From Mesorhizobium sp. WSM3860 (GTDB taxonomy: Bacteria; Pseudomonadota; Alphaproteobacteria; Rhizobiales; Rhizobiaceae): a stretch of DNA of 64,000 nucleotides. The notes under the pieces were generated by a model, which saw only the letters and a list, made by a program, of their open reading frames with translations, did no database searches and was not told the origin of the DNA. The stretch spans positions 62,001-126,000 of the forward strand of contig NZ_NSGF01000005.1 in the NCBI RefSeq assembly GCF_002294995.1, read 5' to 3'. Both the position numbers and the translations under genes were made by a program. Shown in pieces: positions 29,562 through 39,889 of this stretch; the first letter of the stretch is position 1, and the number at the start of each line of letters is the position of its first letter.

Positions 29562-30254
29562 TTAGAAGCGGTAGGTGAGACCTGCGCCTACCAGCCAGGG
29601 ATCGAGCTTAGCCTTGCCTGTGAGCTTAGCGCCGGCGACAGTGACGTCGAAGTCGGGCTTAAGGAAAAGCTTCTTCACGTCGAAGTTGACGCCCCAGTGC
29701 TGGTCCACCATGTAGTCGAATCCGACCTGCAGCGCGGCGCCGAATGTGTTCTTGACCTTGAGATCATCGGCGCTGCCGGCTTGCTGATGATAGAAGATCG
29801 TATAGTTCAAGCCGGCGCCGACATAGGGCTTGAAGGGGCCGAAATCGGTAAAATGATACTGCAATGTGAGCGTTGGCGGCAGCAGCCAGACCTTGCCGAT
29901 CTCGCCCAGCCCGCCGATCGAACCTTGGCCATCGATGTTGGCATAGGTGGTGCCGAGTATGAGTTCGGCGGCGATGTTGTCGGTGAAGAAATATGATATA
30001 TCGAGTTCCGGCGTCACGCTGTTCGAATAGGAAAGACCGGAGCCGGGCACCGCGTTGACGTAGCCCGAATCCTCGGTGATCACCCCCAACGCGCGCATGC
30101 GGAGCTGCCAGGGGCTTGGAGCTTCCGCGACCGGGGCTCCTACCTTCGCAACGCTCGCGGCTCGATGAATATCTGCCGCGCCGGCCTGTCCCGCAACGAT
30201 GAGGACGACAGCCGCTGTTACTGCCCGCGCCACGCTAATTCGCGCTCTCGCCAT
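29562..30254 (-). CDS. OmpW-family outer membrane protein
   Basis: A 230-residue protein with a signal peptide (about 26 residues, ending GQAGA) and an eight-strand beta-barrel pattern typical of OmpW: WQLRMRALGV, FFTDNIAAELILGT, YVGAGLNYTIF and a terminal Phe in GAGLTYRF. AGGAGAG stands six bases before the start. OmpW proteins form narrow channels for small hydrophobic compounds. It reads toward the P450 gene with about 90 bp between them. Confidence 0.9.
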   Translation of the reverse strand: MARARISVARAVTAAVVLIVAGQAGAADIHRAASVAKVGAPVAEAPSPWQLRMRALGVITEDSGYVNAVPGSGLSYSNSVTPELDISYFFTDNIAAELILGTTYANIDGQGSIGGLGEIGKVWLLPPTLTLQYHFTDFGPFKPYVGAGLNYTIFYHQQAGSADDLKVKNTFGAALQVGFDYMVDQHWGVNFDVKKLFLKPDFDVTVAGAKLTGKAKLDPWLVGAGLTYRF

Positions 30255-31143
30255 ACTCTTCTCTCCTTGATCCGCAGAAGCGACGCACTGCGCCTTGATT
30301 GAACCCTGCTCGCATCAATCGAGATTGACGGAGCGGTCATGCGCGATAGCCCCCGCATAGGTCGTGCCAAAATGACAAATCATTGCGAAACAATGCGATC
30401 GCTCTGAGAGCGCTGTGTCTCATGTCCGACTTCGTCGAAGATCCGACAACGGTGCAGACGCAGCCATCAGGGTAGGCAAATGCAGTCCAGAGTCGGCCGG
30501 GTTCTGGGACGGGAACGGGCTGTACGTCTCAAACCCTCGGAGATTTCACACGGCGCCAGCCTATGTTCACGTGCGGTCGCAGACCCGGGGACCGTGGACA
30601 CAACGGGGAGTGGCTTGCCGGCATACCTACCCTGGCTGGCAATTCGCCGCATGAGCACTTCGGGCGGAGAACCTGTCCCACCTTGGTGAAGATGCGCTGT
30701 TTCGATTGCAGCGTCGCTGACGAGACCGCCGTGGCACAGAAGAAGCGGCCGCGGACAAGAGCTGGCAGCCCCATCTCCGGAGTCGGAAGATTCATCGGTA
30801 GACTGACAGACCCAGAGATTTTGCATCGCCGTTGGTTTTTTTAGCCGATGTCTTCTGCCAGGGTTTCGTGTGGTCGCCTGACCAACGGATTATGACGAGC
30901 CGCGCCCAGAACGAAAACACCGGTGGAGTTAGGCAAGGCGCAGCGAATGTTTTAGCTTTGGCACTTCGACTGGCGGCGAAGGCCTCAAAACCCCCATCCG
31001 GAAACAACGCTTAGATAGCGGGTAATATGTTTCAAGGTAGGAACCTAGGCGCTGTAATGCGCGACTGAGGTCGCACGGAATTGACTCGGTTCTGACTTTT
31101 TCTAGGTGTATCGTCTTCCCGTCGTCCGTCTGGGGAGACGAGC
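30255..31143. other. gene-poor stretch
   Basis: About 890 bp between the divergent OmpW gene and the small-protein pair. Nothing recognisable is seen. A TTGACT hexamer at 31081 could be the -35 box for the small genes, with GGGGAGACGAG just before their start. Confidence 0.3.
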
Positions 31144-31338
31144 ATGTCGGCATACGGTGTGGCGGATTCCGCCCAACTCGCAATTCTCACGAAAGCCCTG
31201 AACGACCGTTGTGCGAAGCACGCGGTCGCAGGCGATCATGAGCCCGAGCGCATAGCGCCTAAAGTCCTGGCGCTTTACCGGCGAGGCTCGATTGATCCTG
31301 ACCAGCTATCGGCAGAACTTGAACGGGTTGCCCGGTGA
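31144..31338 (+). CDS. small conserved-type rhizobial protein
   Basis: A 64-residue acidic helical protein (LTKALNDRCAKHAV; PDQLSAELERVAR) with GGGGAGACGAG before its ATG. Similar small proteins occur in Rhizobiales, usually as hypothetical proteins. No function can be assigned. It overlaps the next start by four bases (GTGA), so the pair is probably one operon. Confidence 0.55.
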   Translation: MSAYGVADSAQLAILTKALNDRCAKHAVAGDHEPERIAPKVLALYRRGSIDPDQLSAELERVAR

Positions 31339-31544
31339 TCCAAGAGATGCATCCATGGGGAACACAACGGCGGCTTGTCGATAGCGCGCGCCGCTTGATT
31401 GGCCGCACCCGCGCCGAAGTGGAAGATGCAAGATTGAAAATCGAGCAATCGCGGCTTGCCCTTGAACAGTCCCGCAAGCACCTCCAGAACTCACACCGTC
31501 TGGAGACACAGAAAAGCCCCAGCGCAGAGGGTGATCGGCGCTAG
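31335..31544 (+). CDS. small coiled-coil protein
   Basis: A 69-residue protein from a GTG at 31335 overlapping the previous stop, or from the ATG at 31347. The middle (TRAEVEDARLKIEQSRLALE) is a charged helix likely to form a short coiled coil. No known family recognised. Confidence 0.45.
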   Translation: MIQEMHPWGTQRRLVDSARRLIGRTRAEVEDARLKIEQSRLALEQSRKHLQNSHRLETQKSPSAEGDRR

Positions 31545-31861
31545 GGCTTTCAGGCATGTACGCTGTACCAGCATGACCTTACGTTAGCTTGCGCTAATAT
31601 CGTGAACGAAAAGTGAATCGCTGCCGCGACCCAGCCCCCCAAACCAGCGGATGAATGCGGCACCCTAGACCCAAGTAGCCGGTTTATTGATCGGGTTCTT
31701 CCCCTCCTAAGCACCACATCCGGAAACTGCGATGCCGCCACCTCTGCGTCGTCGGTGTAGTGTTGAACATGACACAGCTTTCTAGAGAGGGGACGGCACG
31801 GGAACGACGCCGCGCGGCTGGCACGGGGCGACGATACAAACTTGCTTGCCCACCTCTTGGG
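31545..31861. other. gene-poor stretch
   Basis: About 315 bp with nothing recognisable. Confidence 0.3.
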
Positions 31862-32074
31862 TTACATCGTGATGGGTTCGACTAGATCGGTATCATTCGT
31901 CACAAGATAGGCCACATCGAACGCATCGACGAAGGCGTCGCGGACGAGATAAGCGCCTAAATTGACGTCGCTGCCTTCTCTTCTGTTTTGGCCACCTATA
32001 CCACCGCTGGGGGTGGCATATCCCAGATGTAGCCATCTGGCGTAGCCTGAGGCGGGCTTACCAATCCAGCCCAT
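31862..32074 (-). pseudogene. NYN-domain (LabA/DUF88-like) protein fragment
   Basis: The reverse strand encodes GSDVNLGAYLVRDAFVDAFD followed by VAYLVTNDTDLVEPI, the middle of a NYN/PIN-like nuclease domain with its acidic residues (Asp of SDVNL and NDTDL). The frame ends right after this segment, and upstream residues do not look like the family's N-terminus, so only a fragment remains. NYN proteins are RNases in other bacteria. Confidence 0.65.
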
Positions 32075-32329
32075 TTTTCCGAATACAAAAACCCCCGTTA
32101 TGAATGCTGATTTCTGAGACCGTCCTCACCGCCGCCACCAACACCTGCTGGCGTTTTGGCGCATCGTTGTCGATCTTTCCTGACACAGCGGCTGTATAAT
32201 ATTGTCGGCGCCGACAGTCGTCCCCTAGGGTACCATTAGATCCGCCAAAGCCTTAAATTCAGCCACTTAATTGGGGCTGGTATTTGGTTCTTAGTAGAAA
32301 TTAAAAGCATCGATATAAAAAATTGCCCT

Positions 32330-32690
32330 CATGGGCGCGCCCCGCCCCGCCTACGCAAGCCGCTCCGGATCTCGGTCACCGCATCACCGGCGATCGAAAG
32401 GAACAATCCAACAGCCGCGGCATCGGATGGGAGTTCGTCCATGTCTGCATCGATGACTCTTTGACGTGTCGCCTTCTCGAAAATCTTGCCGACGAGAAGA
32501 AGGAAAGCGCCTCCGCCTTTCCTCAAGGCTGCTCTCCCCTCTGTGCCGGTCTTTGGGATTACCGTCGAGCGTGTCATGACCATAACGGCCCCTGCTATAG
32601 GTCGAAGGCCTTGCCAAGGCTTGCCGCAAAGTCGGGCGGAAGCTCCACATCGAGCCGACCTTCATCCATTAGCTAAATCGCAGGGTTCTA
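32330..32690 (+). mobile_element. IS481-family transposase remnant
   Basis: Pieces of a DDE integrase core appear in different frames: GIGWEFVHVCIDD and EKKESASAF in one, GITVERVMT in a second and NGPCYRSKA back in the first. Together they match the middle of IS481-type transposases (Asp in IDD, DNG motif partly lost). Several frame breaks and missing ends show it is dead. It ends about 25 bp before the noeK nod box. Confidence 0.7.
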
Positions 32691-32715
32691 CGGCGCTGAT
32701 CAAGAAGGCTTCCCA

Positions 32716-32763
32716 ATCCATGCCATGGATGCCTGCCATCCAAACAACCAAGTTTACCGATAC
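32716..32763 (+). promoter_or_regulatory. nod box upstream of noeK-noeJ
   Basis: The 48-bp element has the nod-box layout: ATCCATGCCATGGATG, then ATCCAAACAACCAAG and TTTACCGATAC. These correspond to the ATC-N9-GAT half-sites bound by NodD, with some mismatches to the consensus in the centre. It points toward noeK, with a leader of about 300 bp. This predicts flavonoid/NodD-dependent expression of the GDP-mannose genes. Confidence 0.8.
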
Positions 32764-33066
32764 GTCATAATGCTGCATAGCGAAGTACCGGCGGACACTG
32801 ACCGATCACTCCCTGCGTTGATCGTTAGATGAGCGCGCCAAGAGCTTCAATTGAAGGAGAGCTATGGATGCCCCTGACTGCCAGTGGAGTCCCTAACTTT
32901 CGTTCTGAGCTCCTGTTTGGGTCGTTCTGCAAATTTGATCGGCCGTTACCATGCTGAAGAGACATTACATGTGAATAGCAGGTGGCTGAGAACGATGGCG
33001 CTTTCAATAGAAGCTACTACCCCACCGCAATATTATACCTTACCTGTCCACCAGCAAAGCGAAGTC

Positions 33067-34497
33067 ATGAAGTTCGGGTCAAGCGGCATTCGAGGTTTGG
33101 ATTCGGAATTGCTCGGCAAGGCCAGCGGGCTTTATACCGAAGCTTTCGCCTGGCGTTTGAGTTCGAGCCAGGTTCAGCCGAATAGTTCGGTCTTCGTAGG
33201 CCGCGACCTGCGTGACAGCAGCCAAGCGATAGTCAACAATTGCATGGCGGCGTTGGCCGCAAATGGTTTCCAGCCGATCGATTGCGGCGCCATACCGACG
33301 CCTGCCCTGGCACTATATGCACGCAGACACGGCGCGGCGGCTCTTATGGTCACTGGGTCGCACATTCCAGCCGATCGCAACGGCATCAAATTCTACGGCC
33401 CGAATGGTGAAATCAGCAAGGCGGATGAGGCCGCGATTACGCGCTTTGTCGCCGAAAGATCAAATGCATATTGCTTGCCACCCGCTCCTCTGGGAACGAC
33501 GTGGCCTATCCGCCATGAAGAAGCGATGGCCTGTTATCGAGAGCGCGCCAATGACATGCTGGAGCCGGGCTCCCTTTCCGGCCTAAGACTTGGAGTCTAC
33601 CGGCACAGTTCGGTAGCAGCAAGACTTTTGGTGGAAGTTCTTCAATCGCTCGGCGCCGGCGTGGTCGCCGTCGGGAAAACTGAAACTTTCCTGCCTATCG
33701 ATACCGAAGCCGTGGATGCAGCCACGATTGCAAAATTGAAAGAATGGATCCGCGAATTCAATCTCGATGCCATCGTGTCGACCGATGCGGACGCTGATCG
33801 GCCACTCATTGCCGATGAAAATGGCGATCTGTTTCGCGGCGATCTGGTTGGGCTCGCCACGGCTCTCTTCCTGAAGGCGGATACCGTCGTGACGCCTGTG
33901 ACCTCCAATTCCGGCATTTCGAAAGCTTTCGGCTTCGACGTTCTGAGGACAAAGGTCGGGTCGCCATTTGTCATCGAAGCCATGGAGGCGTCACATCGTG
34001 CCGGCAGCATCGTTGTCGGCTTCGAGGCCAATGGTGGCGTTCTCCTGGGGTCGGATTACACGGCGAACGGGAAGACTTTGACCGCCCTGCCGACGCGGGA
34101 CTCGCTTCTCCCCATCCTGGCTGTTCTCGGTACCATGGCATCGACAAAGAAGAAGCTGTCGCAACTGCGCGAGCTCTGGAAGCTTCCGGTATGCGCGAGC
34201 GACCGGCTGCAGGATTTCTCCGCCGAGCGTTCAAGCAGATTGATGGATCGCCTCGCAAACCTCGACGCGCTGCAGCAATTTCTCGCCCCGTTCGGGACCG
34301 TAGCCGAAGTCGACAAAACCGACGGCTTCAGGGTGCGTATGCGCACAGGCGAGATCATACACCTGCGGCCCTCCGGCAATGCACCCGAACTGCGCTGCTA
34401 TTCGGAAGCTTCGAGCGAGAGCAGAGCCACGACGATCGTCGCCTCGGTGCTGAAAAGAGCACAGGCATTCTCGTCGCAGACGGTAGAGGGCATTTGA
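33067..34497 (+). CDS. noeK: phosphomannomutase for Nod-factor fucose supply
   Basis: From the ATG at 33067 (MKFGSSGIRGLDSELLG) the protein has 476 residues, the size of NoeK. It shows the phosphohexomutase motifs: catalytic Ser in TGSHIPADRNGIKFYG, the metal loop DADADRP, sugar-binding GFEANGGVLLG and the phosphate-binding RPSGNAPELR. It converts mannose-6-phosphate to mannose-1-phosphate. A longer frame from 32884 adds non-family residues. The stop overlaps the noeJ start (TGATG arrangement) and a nod box lies upstream, tying it to Nod-factor decoration. Confidence 0.9.
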   Translation: MKFGSSGIRGLDSELLGKASGLYTEAFAWRLSSSQVQPNSSVFVGRDLRDSSQAIVNNCMAALAANGFQPIDCGAIPTPALALYARRHGAAALMVTGSHIPADRNGIKFYGPNGEISKADEAAITRFVAERSNAYCLPPAPLGTTWPIRHEEAMACYRERANDMLEPGSLSGLRLGVYRHSSVAARLLVEVLQSLGAGVVAVGKTETFLPIDTEAVDAATIAKLKEWIREFNLDAIVSTDADADRPLIADENGDLFRGDLVGLATALFLKADTVVTPVTSNSGISKAFGFDVLRTKVGSPFVIEAMEASHRAGSIVVGFEANGGVLLGSDYTANGKTLTALPTRDSLLPILAVLGTMASTKKKLSQLRELWKLPVCASDRLQDFSAERSSRLMDRLANLDALQQFLAPFGTVAEVDKTDGFRVRMRTGEIIHLRPSGNAPELRCYSEASSESRATTIVASVLKRAQAFSSQTVEGI

Positions 34498-35912
34498 TGA
34501 AAGTGGTTCCTGTCATCATCAGCGGCGGAGCCGGCTCGCGGCTGTGGCCCGCCTCCAGGCAGTCGCACCCCAAGCCTTTCCTCAAGATGGCCGACGGGCA
34601 TTCACTCATTCAGCACAGCGTCTTGCGCGCGGCTTCGATTGTTGGGGCGGCCGAGCTCGTCACCGTGACCTCCAAGGACCATCTCTTCCTCACGAAAGAC
34701 CATTTTGACGAGCTGGATTCCGTCGTGCTCCCACGCACCTTCCTGCTCGAGCCGGAGGGCCGGGACACGGCCGCCGCGGTCGCCGCGGCGACCATCCACG
34801 CCAAGGCGACACAGGGGCCGGATGCAATCCTGTGCATTTTTCCCGCGGACCAGATGATCGGCGACCTGGCGGCCTTTGGAAGCGCCATCAGTCGGGCGAT
34901 CGAGCATGCGGGGCAGGGGCGCATTGCAACCTTGGGCATTAATCCAGAAAGGCCGGACACGGGATTCGGCTACATCGAGGCCGATGGCGAAAAAGTCGTC
35001 CGTTTCGTAGAGAAGCCGGACGTCGAGACCGCCAAATCCTATGTCGCCTCCAAACGTTTCTTCTGGAACGCCGGCATCTTCTGCTTCAAAGCGCAAGTCA
35101 TGCTCGATGAGATGGCCCTGCATTGCAAGGAGGTGGTCGATGCCGTTCTCGGCAGCTACGAGAACGCCGCAGTCATTGACGGCGAGCGCTTCGCCAGCAT
35201 CGAGCTCTCGGCCAAGCATCTCGCCGTGGCTCCGCGCATCTCGCTCGACCTTGCGGTGATGGAAAAGGCGCACAATCTCGCCGTTGTCCCTTGCGAGATG
35301 GGGTGGAACGACATCGGTTCCTGGAACGCAATGGCCGAACTGATCCCTCCCGACGAGAGCGGCAACAGGATCCGCGGCGATGTCCATCTAGTGGACACGG
35401 TCGACACCTACATAAGCTCGGACAAACGAATGATAGGGACGGTGGGCGTCAGCGACCTGGTGATTGTCGATTCCCCCGATGCGCTGCTCGTTGCATCCCG
35501 CGATCGCGTCCAGGACGTCAAGAAACTGTTCGAGGGGCTCAAGGCTGCGGGACACGAAGCGCACTTGCTTCACGGTACCGTGCACCGGCCCTGGGGCACC
35601 TACACGGTTCTGGAGGAAAGCGAGCGCTTCAAGATCAAGCGTATCGAGGTTAACCCGGGCGGGCGTTTGAGCCTGCAGATGCACCATCACCGCTCCGAGC
35701 ACTGGGTCGTGGTCAGCGGCACTGCGAAAATAGTCAACGGCGACCAGGAGCTACTCCTCACCACCAATCAATCCACCTATATCCCGTGCGGCCACAAACA
35801 CCGGCTCGAGAACCCCGGCAATATCGGCTTGGTTATGATTGAGGTCCAAAGCGGCGAATATCTAGGCGAAGATGACATTGTGCGGTTTGAGGACGTATAC
35901 GGCCGAACCTGA
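34497..35912 (+). CDS. noeJ: mannose-1-phosphate guanylyltransferase (ManC type)
   Basis: The 471-residue protein starts MKVVPVIISGGAGSRLWPAS, with the nucleotidyltransferase signature GGAGSRLWP and Lys in SHPKPFLKM, the FVEKP motif, and a C-terminal cupin phosphomannose-isomerase-like domain (VHRPWGTYTVLEE; SLQMHHHRSEHWVVVSG). It makes GDP-mannose from mannose-1-phosphate and GTP; GDP-mannose feeds NoeL and NolK to give GDP-fucose for NodZ. Those three genes are not in this window. It is co-transcribed with noeK. Confidence 0.92.
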   Translation: MKVVPVIISGGAGSRLWPASRQSHPKPFLKMADGHSLIQHSVLRAASIVGAAELVTVTSKDHLFLTKDHFDELDSVVLPRTFLLEPEGRDTAAAVAAATIHAKATQGPDAILCIFPADQMIGDLAAFGSAISRAIEHAGQGRIATLGINPERPDTGFGYIEADGEKVVRFVEKPDVETAKSYVASKRFFWNAGIFCFKAQVMLDEMALHCKEVVDAVLGSYENAAVIDGERFASIELSAKHLAVAPRISLDLAVMEKAHNLAVVPCEMGWNDIGSWNAMAELIPPDESGNRIRGDVHLVDTVDTYISSDKRMIGTVGVSDLVIVDSPDALLVASRDRVQDVKKLFEGLKAAGHEAHLLHGTVHRPWGTYTVLEESERFKIKRIEVNPGGRLSLQMHHHRSEHWVVVSGTAKIVNGDQELLLTTNQSTYIPCGHKHRLENPGNIGLVMIEVQSGEYLGEDDIVRFEDVYGRT

Positions 35913-36664
35913 CAGTCCGACGTCTACAGGTCGTGATCAGAAGGGAACTTCGTTGAGGTTTCCGTTTTCTCGTTAAGCTGTGACGTGCCGAGTTGAAGCG
36001 AGAAGGTTGCGTTGATTACTGGAACGGTGAAGATGCTCCCATTCGGCCGAAATGCCGGTTAAAAGAGCTATTCGGTCCATTACCTGCGCTGTCAGACGTC
36101 CCCTTCAATAAGGACAATTTGGAACTCAGTTCCTTCGGCGCATGGCACCTCTATGCCCTTCACGCGTGTGCCTCGCTAAGATAGCCGACCGTCCGATCGA
36201 CCAGACAATGCATTGCAGTCGGTCGTGGGCCGGTCGATGCGCAGTATATCTGCGAAATCCGGATCGGAGGTTTTGGATTCCCAAGTTTACGGCGAGGACA
36301 AAAACGTCACCGCACAGATTGGCGTTCAAAGCGATGCCACCGCGATCATCGCTGGCGAGTTGGTGCACTCGGCGGGCGCCACCCCAGCTTCCTCAGAAAC
36401 AGAGTTGCCATTCAGGCGGCGTTTATAGGGCCCCGATCTCAAAATACGGCTGTTCTCGATCGAAGGCTCGGCGGGGTCTTCTGTCCGACCAACTTCGGAC
36501 ATTGATCCTAACAGCATTTGCCACGCGCAAGGGCTATTGTGCATTGCACAAAATCCGACCCGCAGCTAGACGTCCTTCCGCTGCGGGAATCGGGCTTGGA
36601 ACCCAGCGGCGGGGCAGCGAGAACCGAGGCTTCGTCGATATCGCATTCATAGCTGAGGACCTTC
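35913..36664. other. gene-poor stretch
   Basis: About 750 bp between noeJ and the dioxygenase gene. No gene, nod box or transposase piece is convincing here. Confidence 0.3.
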
Positions 36665-37639
36665 ATGACCCTTTCGAGCCCTGACAAATCCGGCACCGCT
36701 AGTCTCGAGGCCATCGCGCGAGACGGCGGCGTTCTGCGCCGCATCGCCGTGCGCATTCCCACCTATCTGTCGGACATTCGGGAGAACCCGGCATGGCTGC
36801 CGATGTTCGTGCTGGCCCGCACCATGCCGGCCCGCAGGATGCACTGGCGTGGGGCAAAGCCGGTTTGCGTGTCGCAAAAGGCCCACGACACGATGTTTGC
36901 CGGCGTCGATCGCCAGGATGTTGTCGAGTCGCTGCGGTCGGACGGGCTGTTTTGCGGGCTCGTCCTTCCGACTTTCATCCATGAGGAGATCGCCGCCTTC
37001 GCCCGGTGCACGCCTTGTTTCGGCAATTTCGATCGGCGTTTCGAATTCATGCCTGAGGACCATGCCGGGGCCGAGAAGCGTTTCGGCCGTTCCTTGCTCA
37101 GCGGCCACTATTTCGAACGCATCCTCGGCTGCGAGGCAGCGGTCGCAATCCAGAACGACCCGCTGCTGCTCGACATCGCCGCGCATTATCTGGGCGCTCA
37201 GGCGAAACTGATCACCACACGCGTGTGGTGGAGCTTTCCCACCGGCCAGGCTTCCGACGCCGACAAGAACCGTGCCTCGCTGGGGAAGTATCATTTCGAT
37301 CTCGATGACTGGCGGATGCTGAAATTCTTCTTCTATCTGGCGCCGGTCGACGAGGGCACCGGCCCGCATGTCTATGTCCGGGGCAGCCACAAGCGGCGCA
37401 TCCTCAAGCATCAACTGACGCTGCTCGTCGGCCATCCCGCGCATGAGGTTCTCAACGTCTATGGCGATGACAGCCCCGTCACGCTGACCGGCGAAGCCGG
37501 CCTCGGCTTTGTCGAGGATCCGTTTGGCTTCCATATGGGCACCGTGCCTTCGCGCACGCCAAGGCTGATGATGGAAGTCGGCTTCGGCGTGTCCCCGCCC
37601 TCGCGCCGGCGCTTCCACGGCGAGCCGGTCATTCGCTGA
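36665..37639 (+). CDS. phytanoyl-CoA dioxygenase (PhyH) family protein
   Basis: A 324-residue protein. The Fe(II) ligands can be read as His and Asp in KYHFDLDDW and a distal His in DPFGFHMGTVPS, with Arg in SRTPRLMM for 2-oxoglutarate. GTGPHVYVRGSHKRR is also typical of the PhyH fold. Members hydroxylate lipids, amino acids or small metabolites with Fe(II)/2OG. Its position between noeJ and the flavin hydroxylase, inside the Nod region, hints at symbiotic metabolism, but no nod box precedes it and no substrate can be named. Confidence 0.82.
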   Translation: MTLSSPDKSGTASLEAIARDGGVLRRIAVRIPTYLSDIRENPAWLPMFVLARTMPARRMHWRGAKPVCVSQKAHDTMFAGVDRQDVVESLRSDGLFCGLVLPTFIHEEIAAFARCTPCFGNFDRRFEFMPEDHAGAEKRFGRSLLSGHYFERILGCEAAVAIQNDPLLLDIAAHYLGAQAKLITTRVWWSFPTGQASDADKNRASLGKYHFDLDDWRMLKFFFYLAPVDEGTGPHVYVRGSHKRRILKHQLTLLVGHPAHEVLNVYGDDSPVTLTGEAGLGFVEDPFGFHMGTVPSRTPRLMMEVGFGVSPPSRRRFHGEPVIR

Positions 37640-38049
37640 TCTCGCAAAAGTCCTGAAAACAGCTTTCCCCAGATCACACGCCTGGTTCTCCCTTGGGCTA
37701 GCTGGTGCCATGGCGTCGTCATGGGATCAGCTGGCACACTGGATCGAGGTCACTCCGGTTGGGGGCCTAGACTGACCCAGATCAAGGCCATGTCCTTGTC
37801 GGCGTGGTTTGATCGGCCAGTTCTTCAGGGGAAACGCATGTGCTGACCGACAGCCTGATCGTCGCTCCCATCATCTTGACAATCTGGACCATACGGCGGG
37901 CAAATGACGCTTCACCAGCCAGGAACCGACGCGAGAAACGCGCCTGAGGCGATGCGGCCGGCCATGGATCGCAGCGCGATCGATGTGCGACATACGGCTC
38001 GACTCCAGCAGCGTTTCGCGAAGAGAGCCGACGCGCAGGCGGCACGCTG
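37640..38049. other. intergenic stretch
   Basis: About 410 bp with no recognisable gene or nod box. Confidence 0.3.
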
Positions 38050-39231
38050 ATGTCTGGCCTTGACGACAGCTTCGACATCATTGTGGTTGGCGCCGGGCCG
38101 GTCGGTCTTTCCTTCGCCGCATCGCTTGCCCACAGCGAGCTCAAACTGGCGGTTGTCGAAGGACAGTCCCTGGAAAGACTGGCAAGTCCGGCTTTCGACG
38201 GTCGCGAGATCGCGCTCACCCACGCCTCGATTGGCATCCTTCGCGAGCTCGGCGCCTGGGATGTTATCCGCGCTTCGGACAAGTCACCGCTTCAAGGCGC
38301 ACGCGTCCTCAACGGATCGAGTCCCTTCGCGCTGTGTTTCGATTCGCCGGGCCGATCCGCAGAACCACTGGGCGTTCTGGTCCCGAATTGCCGGATCCGC
38401 GATGCCCTTTTCAAGATCATCCGCTTGCAGGGCCATGCCCGGCTGTTGTGCGGCCACTCGGTCGTTCGTGCAACAAACAGCCGCCAGGGAGCAGTCATAA
38501 CGCTCTCCAATGGCAGGCAGCTGACCGCCCGGCTTCTCGTTGCTGCCGATTCGCGATTTTCCGCCACCCGCAATCTGCTCGGCATCGGCGCCGATATCAA
38601 TCGGCTTGGCAACTCGATGCTGATTTGCCGGGTGAGGCACGAGCGCCCCCACAACCAGATCGCTATCGAATGGTTCGATCATCATCAGACGGTAGCGATG
38701 TTGCCCCTCGCGCAAGGCGTGTCGTCGCTGCTTTTGACTTTGGCCTCAAACGAGGCCGACGGACTGCTTGCCCTTGACGAGGAGTTGTTCCTGATTGAAT
38801 TGACAAAGCGCTGTCGAGGGCGTCTCGGCAAGATGAGCCTGGCAAGCCAACGCCATATCTACCCGTTGGTTACAACCTGGGCGCACAGGTTCCGGGCGCC
38901 CAGCGCCGCATTGATCGGCGACGCTGCCATCGGCATGCACCCGGTGACCGCGCATGGCTTCAACATCGGCCTCGGCGGCCAAAAGCATCTCGCCCGTGCT
39001 ATCCAGACAGCATGGCTTGAGCGTCGCGACATTGCCGATCCCGACATGCTCCACAGATATGAAAGCCGATTGCGCCTGTCGGCGGCGCCGCTCTATCATG
39101 CTACGAATATCCTCGTCGGACTCTACTCAAGCGAGCATCCGGCGGCGCGGCTAGCAAGGCATGTGGGGCTGCGCCTCGGACAACATCTTCCCTTTGTCCG
39201 TCATGGCATTGCGGCCATGCTGAGGCGGTGA
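38050..39231 (+). CDS. UbiH/COQ6-type FAD-dependent hydroxylase
   Basis: The 393-residue protein has the FAD motif IIVVGAGPVGLSFAASL at the N-terminus, a DxR-like segment LLVAADSRFSATR near residue 165 and the second FAD motif ALIGDAAIGMHPVTAHGFN near residue 290. The last is diagnostic of the UbiH/UbiF/VisC group, which hydroxylates aromatic rings. It may act on ubiquinone precursors or another phenolic. It is the last gene before the nodD stub and nodA nod box. Confidence 0.85.
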   Translation: MSGLDDSFDIIVVGAGPVGLSFAASLAHSELKLAVVEGQSLERLASPAFDGREIALTHASIGILRELGAWDVIRASDKSPLQGARVLNGSSPFALCFDSPGRSAEPLGVLVPNCRIRDALFKIIRLQGHARLLCGHSVVRATNSRQGAVITLSNGRQLTARLLVAADSRFSATRNLLGIGADINRLGNSMLICRVRHERPHNQIAIEWFDHHQTVAMLPLAQGVSSLLLTLASNEADGLLALDEELFLIELTKRCRGRLGKMSLASQRHIYPLVTTWAHRFRAPSAALIGDAAIGMHPVTAHGFNIGLGGQKHLARAIQTAWLERRDIADPDMLHRYESRLRLSAAPLYHATNILVGLYSSEHPAARLARHVGLRLGQHLPFVRHGIAAMLRR

Positions 39232-39835
39232 ACCCCGGTCACCTTGGTGTCATCATCAGCATGGCGGCGTAGCCCCAATTTTTGACCCGCGCAACGCGCA
39301 GCCGGCTCCTGCTTGCACGCATGTCGTTCTCAACTGGATACGGCGCAGCCGGCATACGAGACCTGTCCACCGCGCGAATTGGAAGCAGCGGTCCACGGCA
39401 ACGGCATCGCAGCCCCTCGTCAAATCGATCGGACAGGAGGCAGCTCAAGACGACAACCTGCGCCGCCTATCAGGCGACCTCGCCATCCGGGGGCGCCCTC
39501 CTTTCCGCTCTCAGGTGCTTTCACCGACAGTCCGGTTGACAGGCAACACTCGAGAGCATTGACCGACGATTTCTGTAGGCGAGCGCGACAATCGCGCCAT
39601 TGGCATGCCGCCTCGCCGCAACTTGTCGAGCCAGAGGCTTCCCGGAGCCTGTTGCCACCGGCCAACCAGAGCTGCGATCGTGCCTCAAAGGTCGCAATGT
39701 TTGCTGAAGCCTGACAGTCGGGCCCATCCTCCACTTGACCGCGGCTTCGGCACGGGGGCGCAGCCACGCGCTGGCCGTCTTGAAGCAGGTTGTGTCACCG
39801 ACAGCTGCCGTCGATGCCGTCGCTCCATCGGCCCA
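39232..39835. other. gene-poor stretch where nodD would be expected
   Basis: No gene is seen. In many rhizobia a divergent nodD fills this place. Only its first 15 codons are recognisable next to the nod box (39836-39880); I could not find further nodD segments in any frame here. Confidence 0.4.
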
Positions 39836-39880
39836 ATCGAGCACGACCAGAAGGTTCAGAGCAAGGCCTTTGAAACGCAT
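39836..39880 (-). pseudogene. nodD: nodD 5' stub
   Basis: The reverse strand from 39880 reads MRFKGLALNLLVVLD, the standard start of NodD (LysR family), then the similarity stops abruptly. The ATG lies 10 bp from the nod box, the usual divergent nodD-nodA geometry. So a nodD gene was once here and all but its 5' end has been lost or replaced, while the promoter region it shared with nodA was kept. Confidence 0.75.
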
Positions 39881-39889
39881 GGTTTTAGC

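Noticed and set aside
38050-39231. Assigning the UbiH-type hydroxylase to Nod-factor modification
   Set aside because: No nod box precedes it and the family usually acts on aromatic rings, so position alone is not enough.
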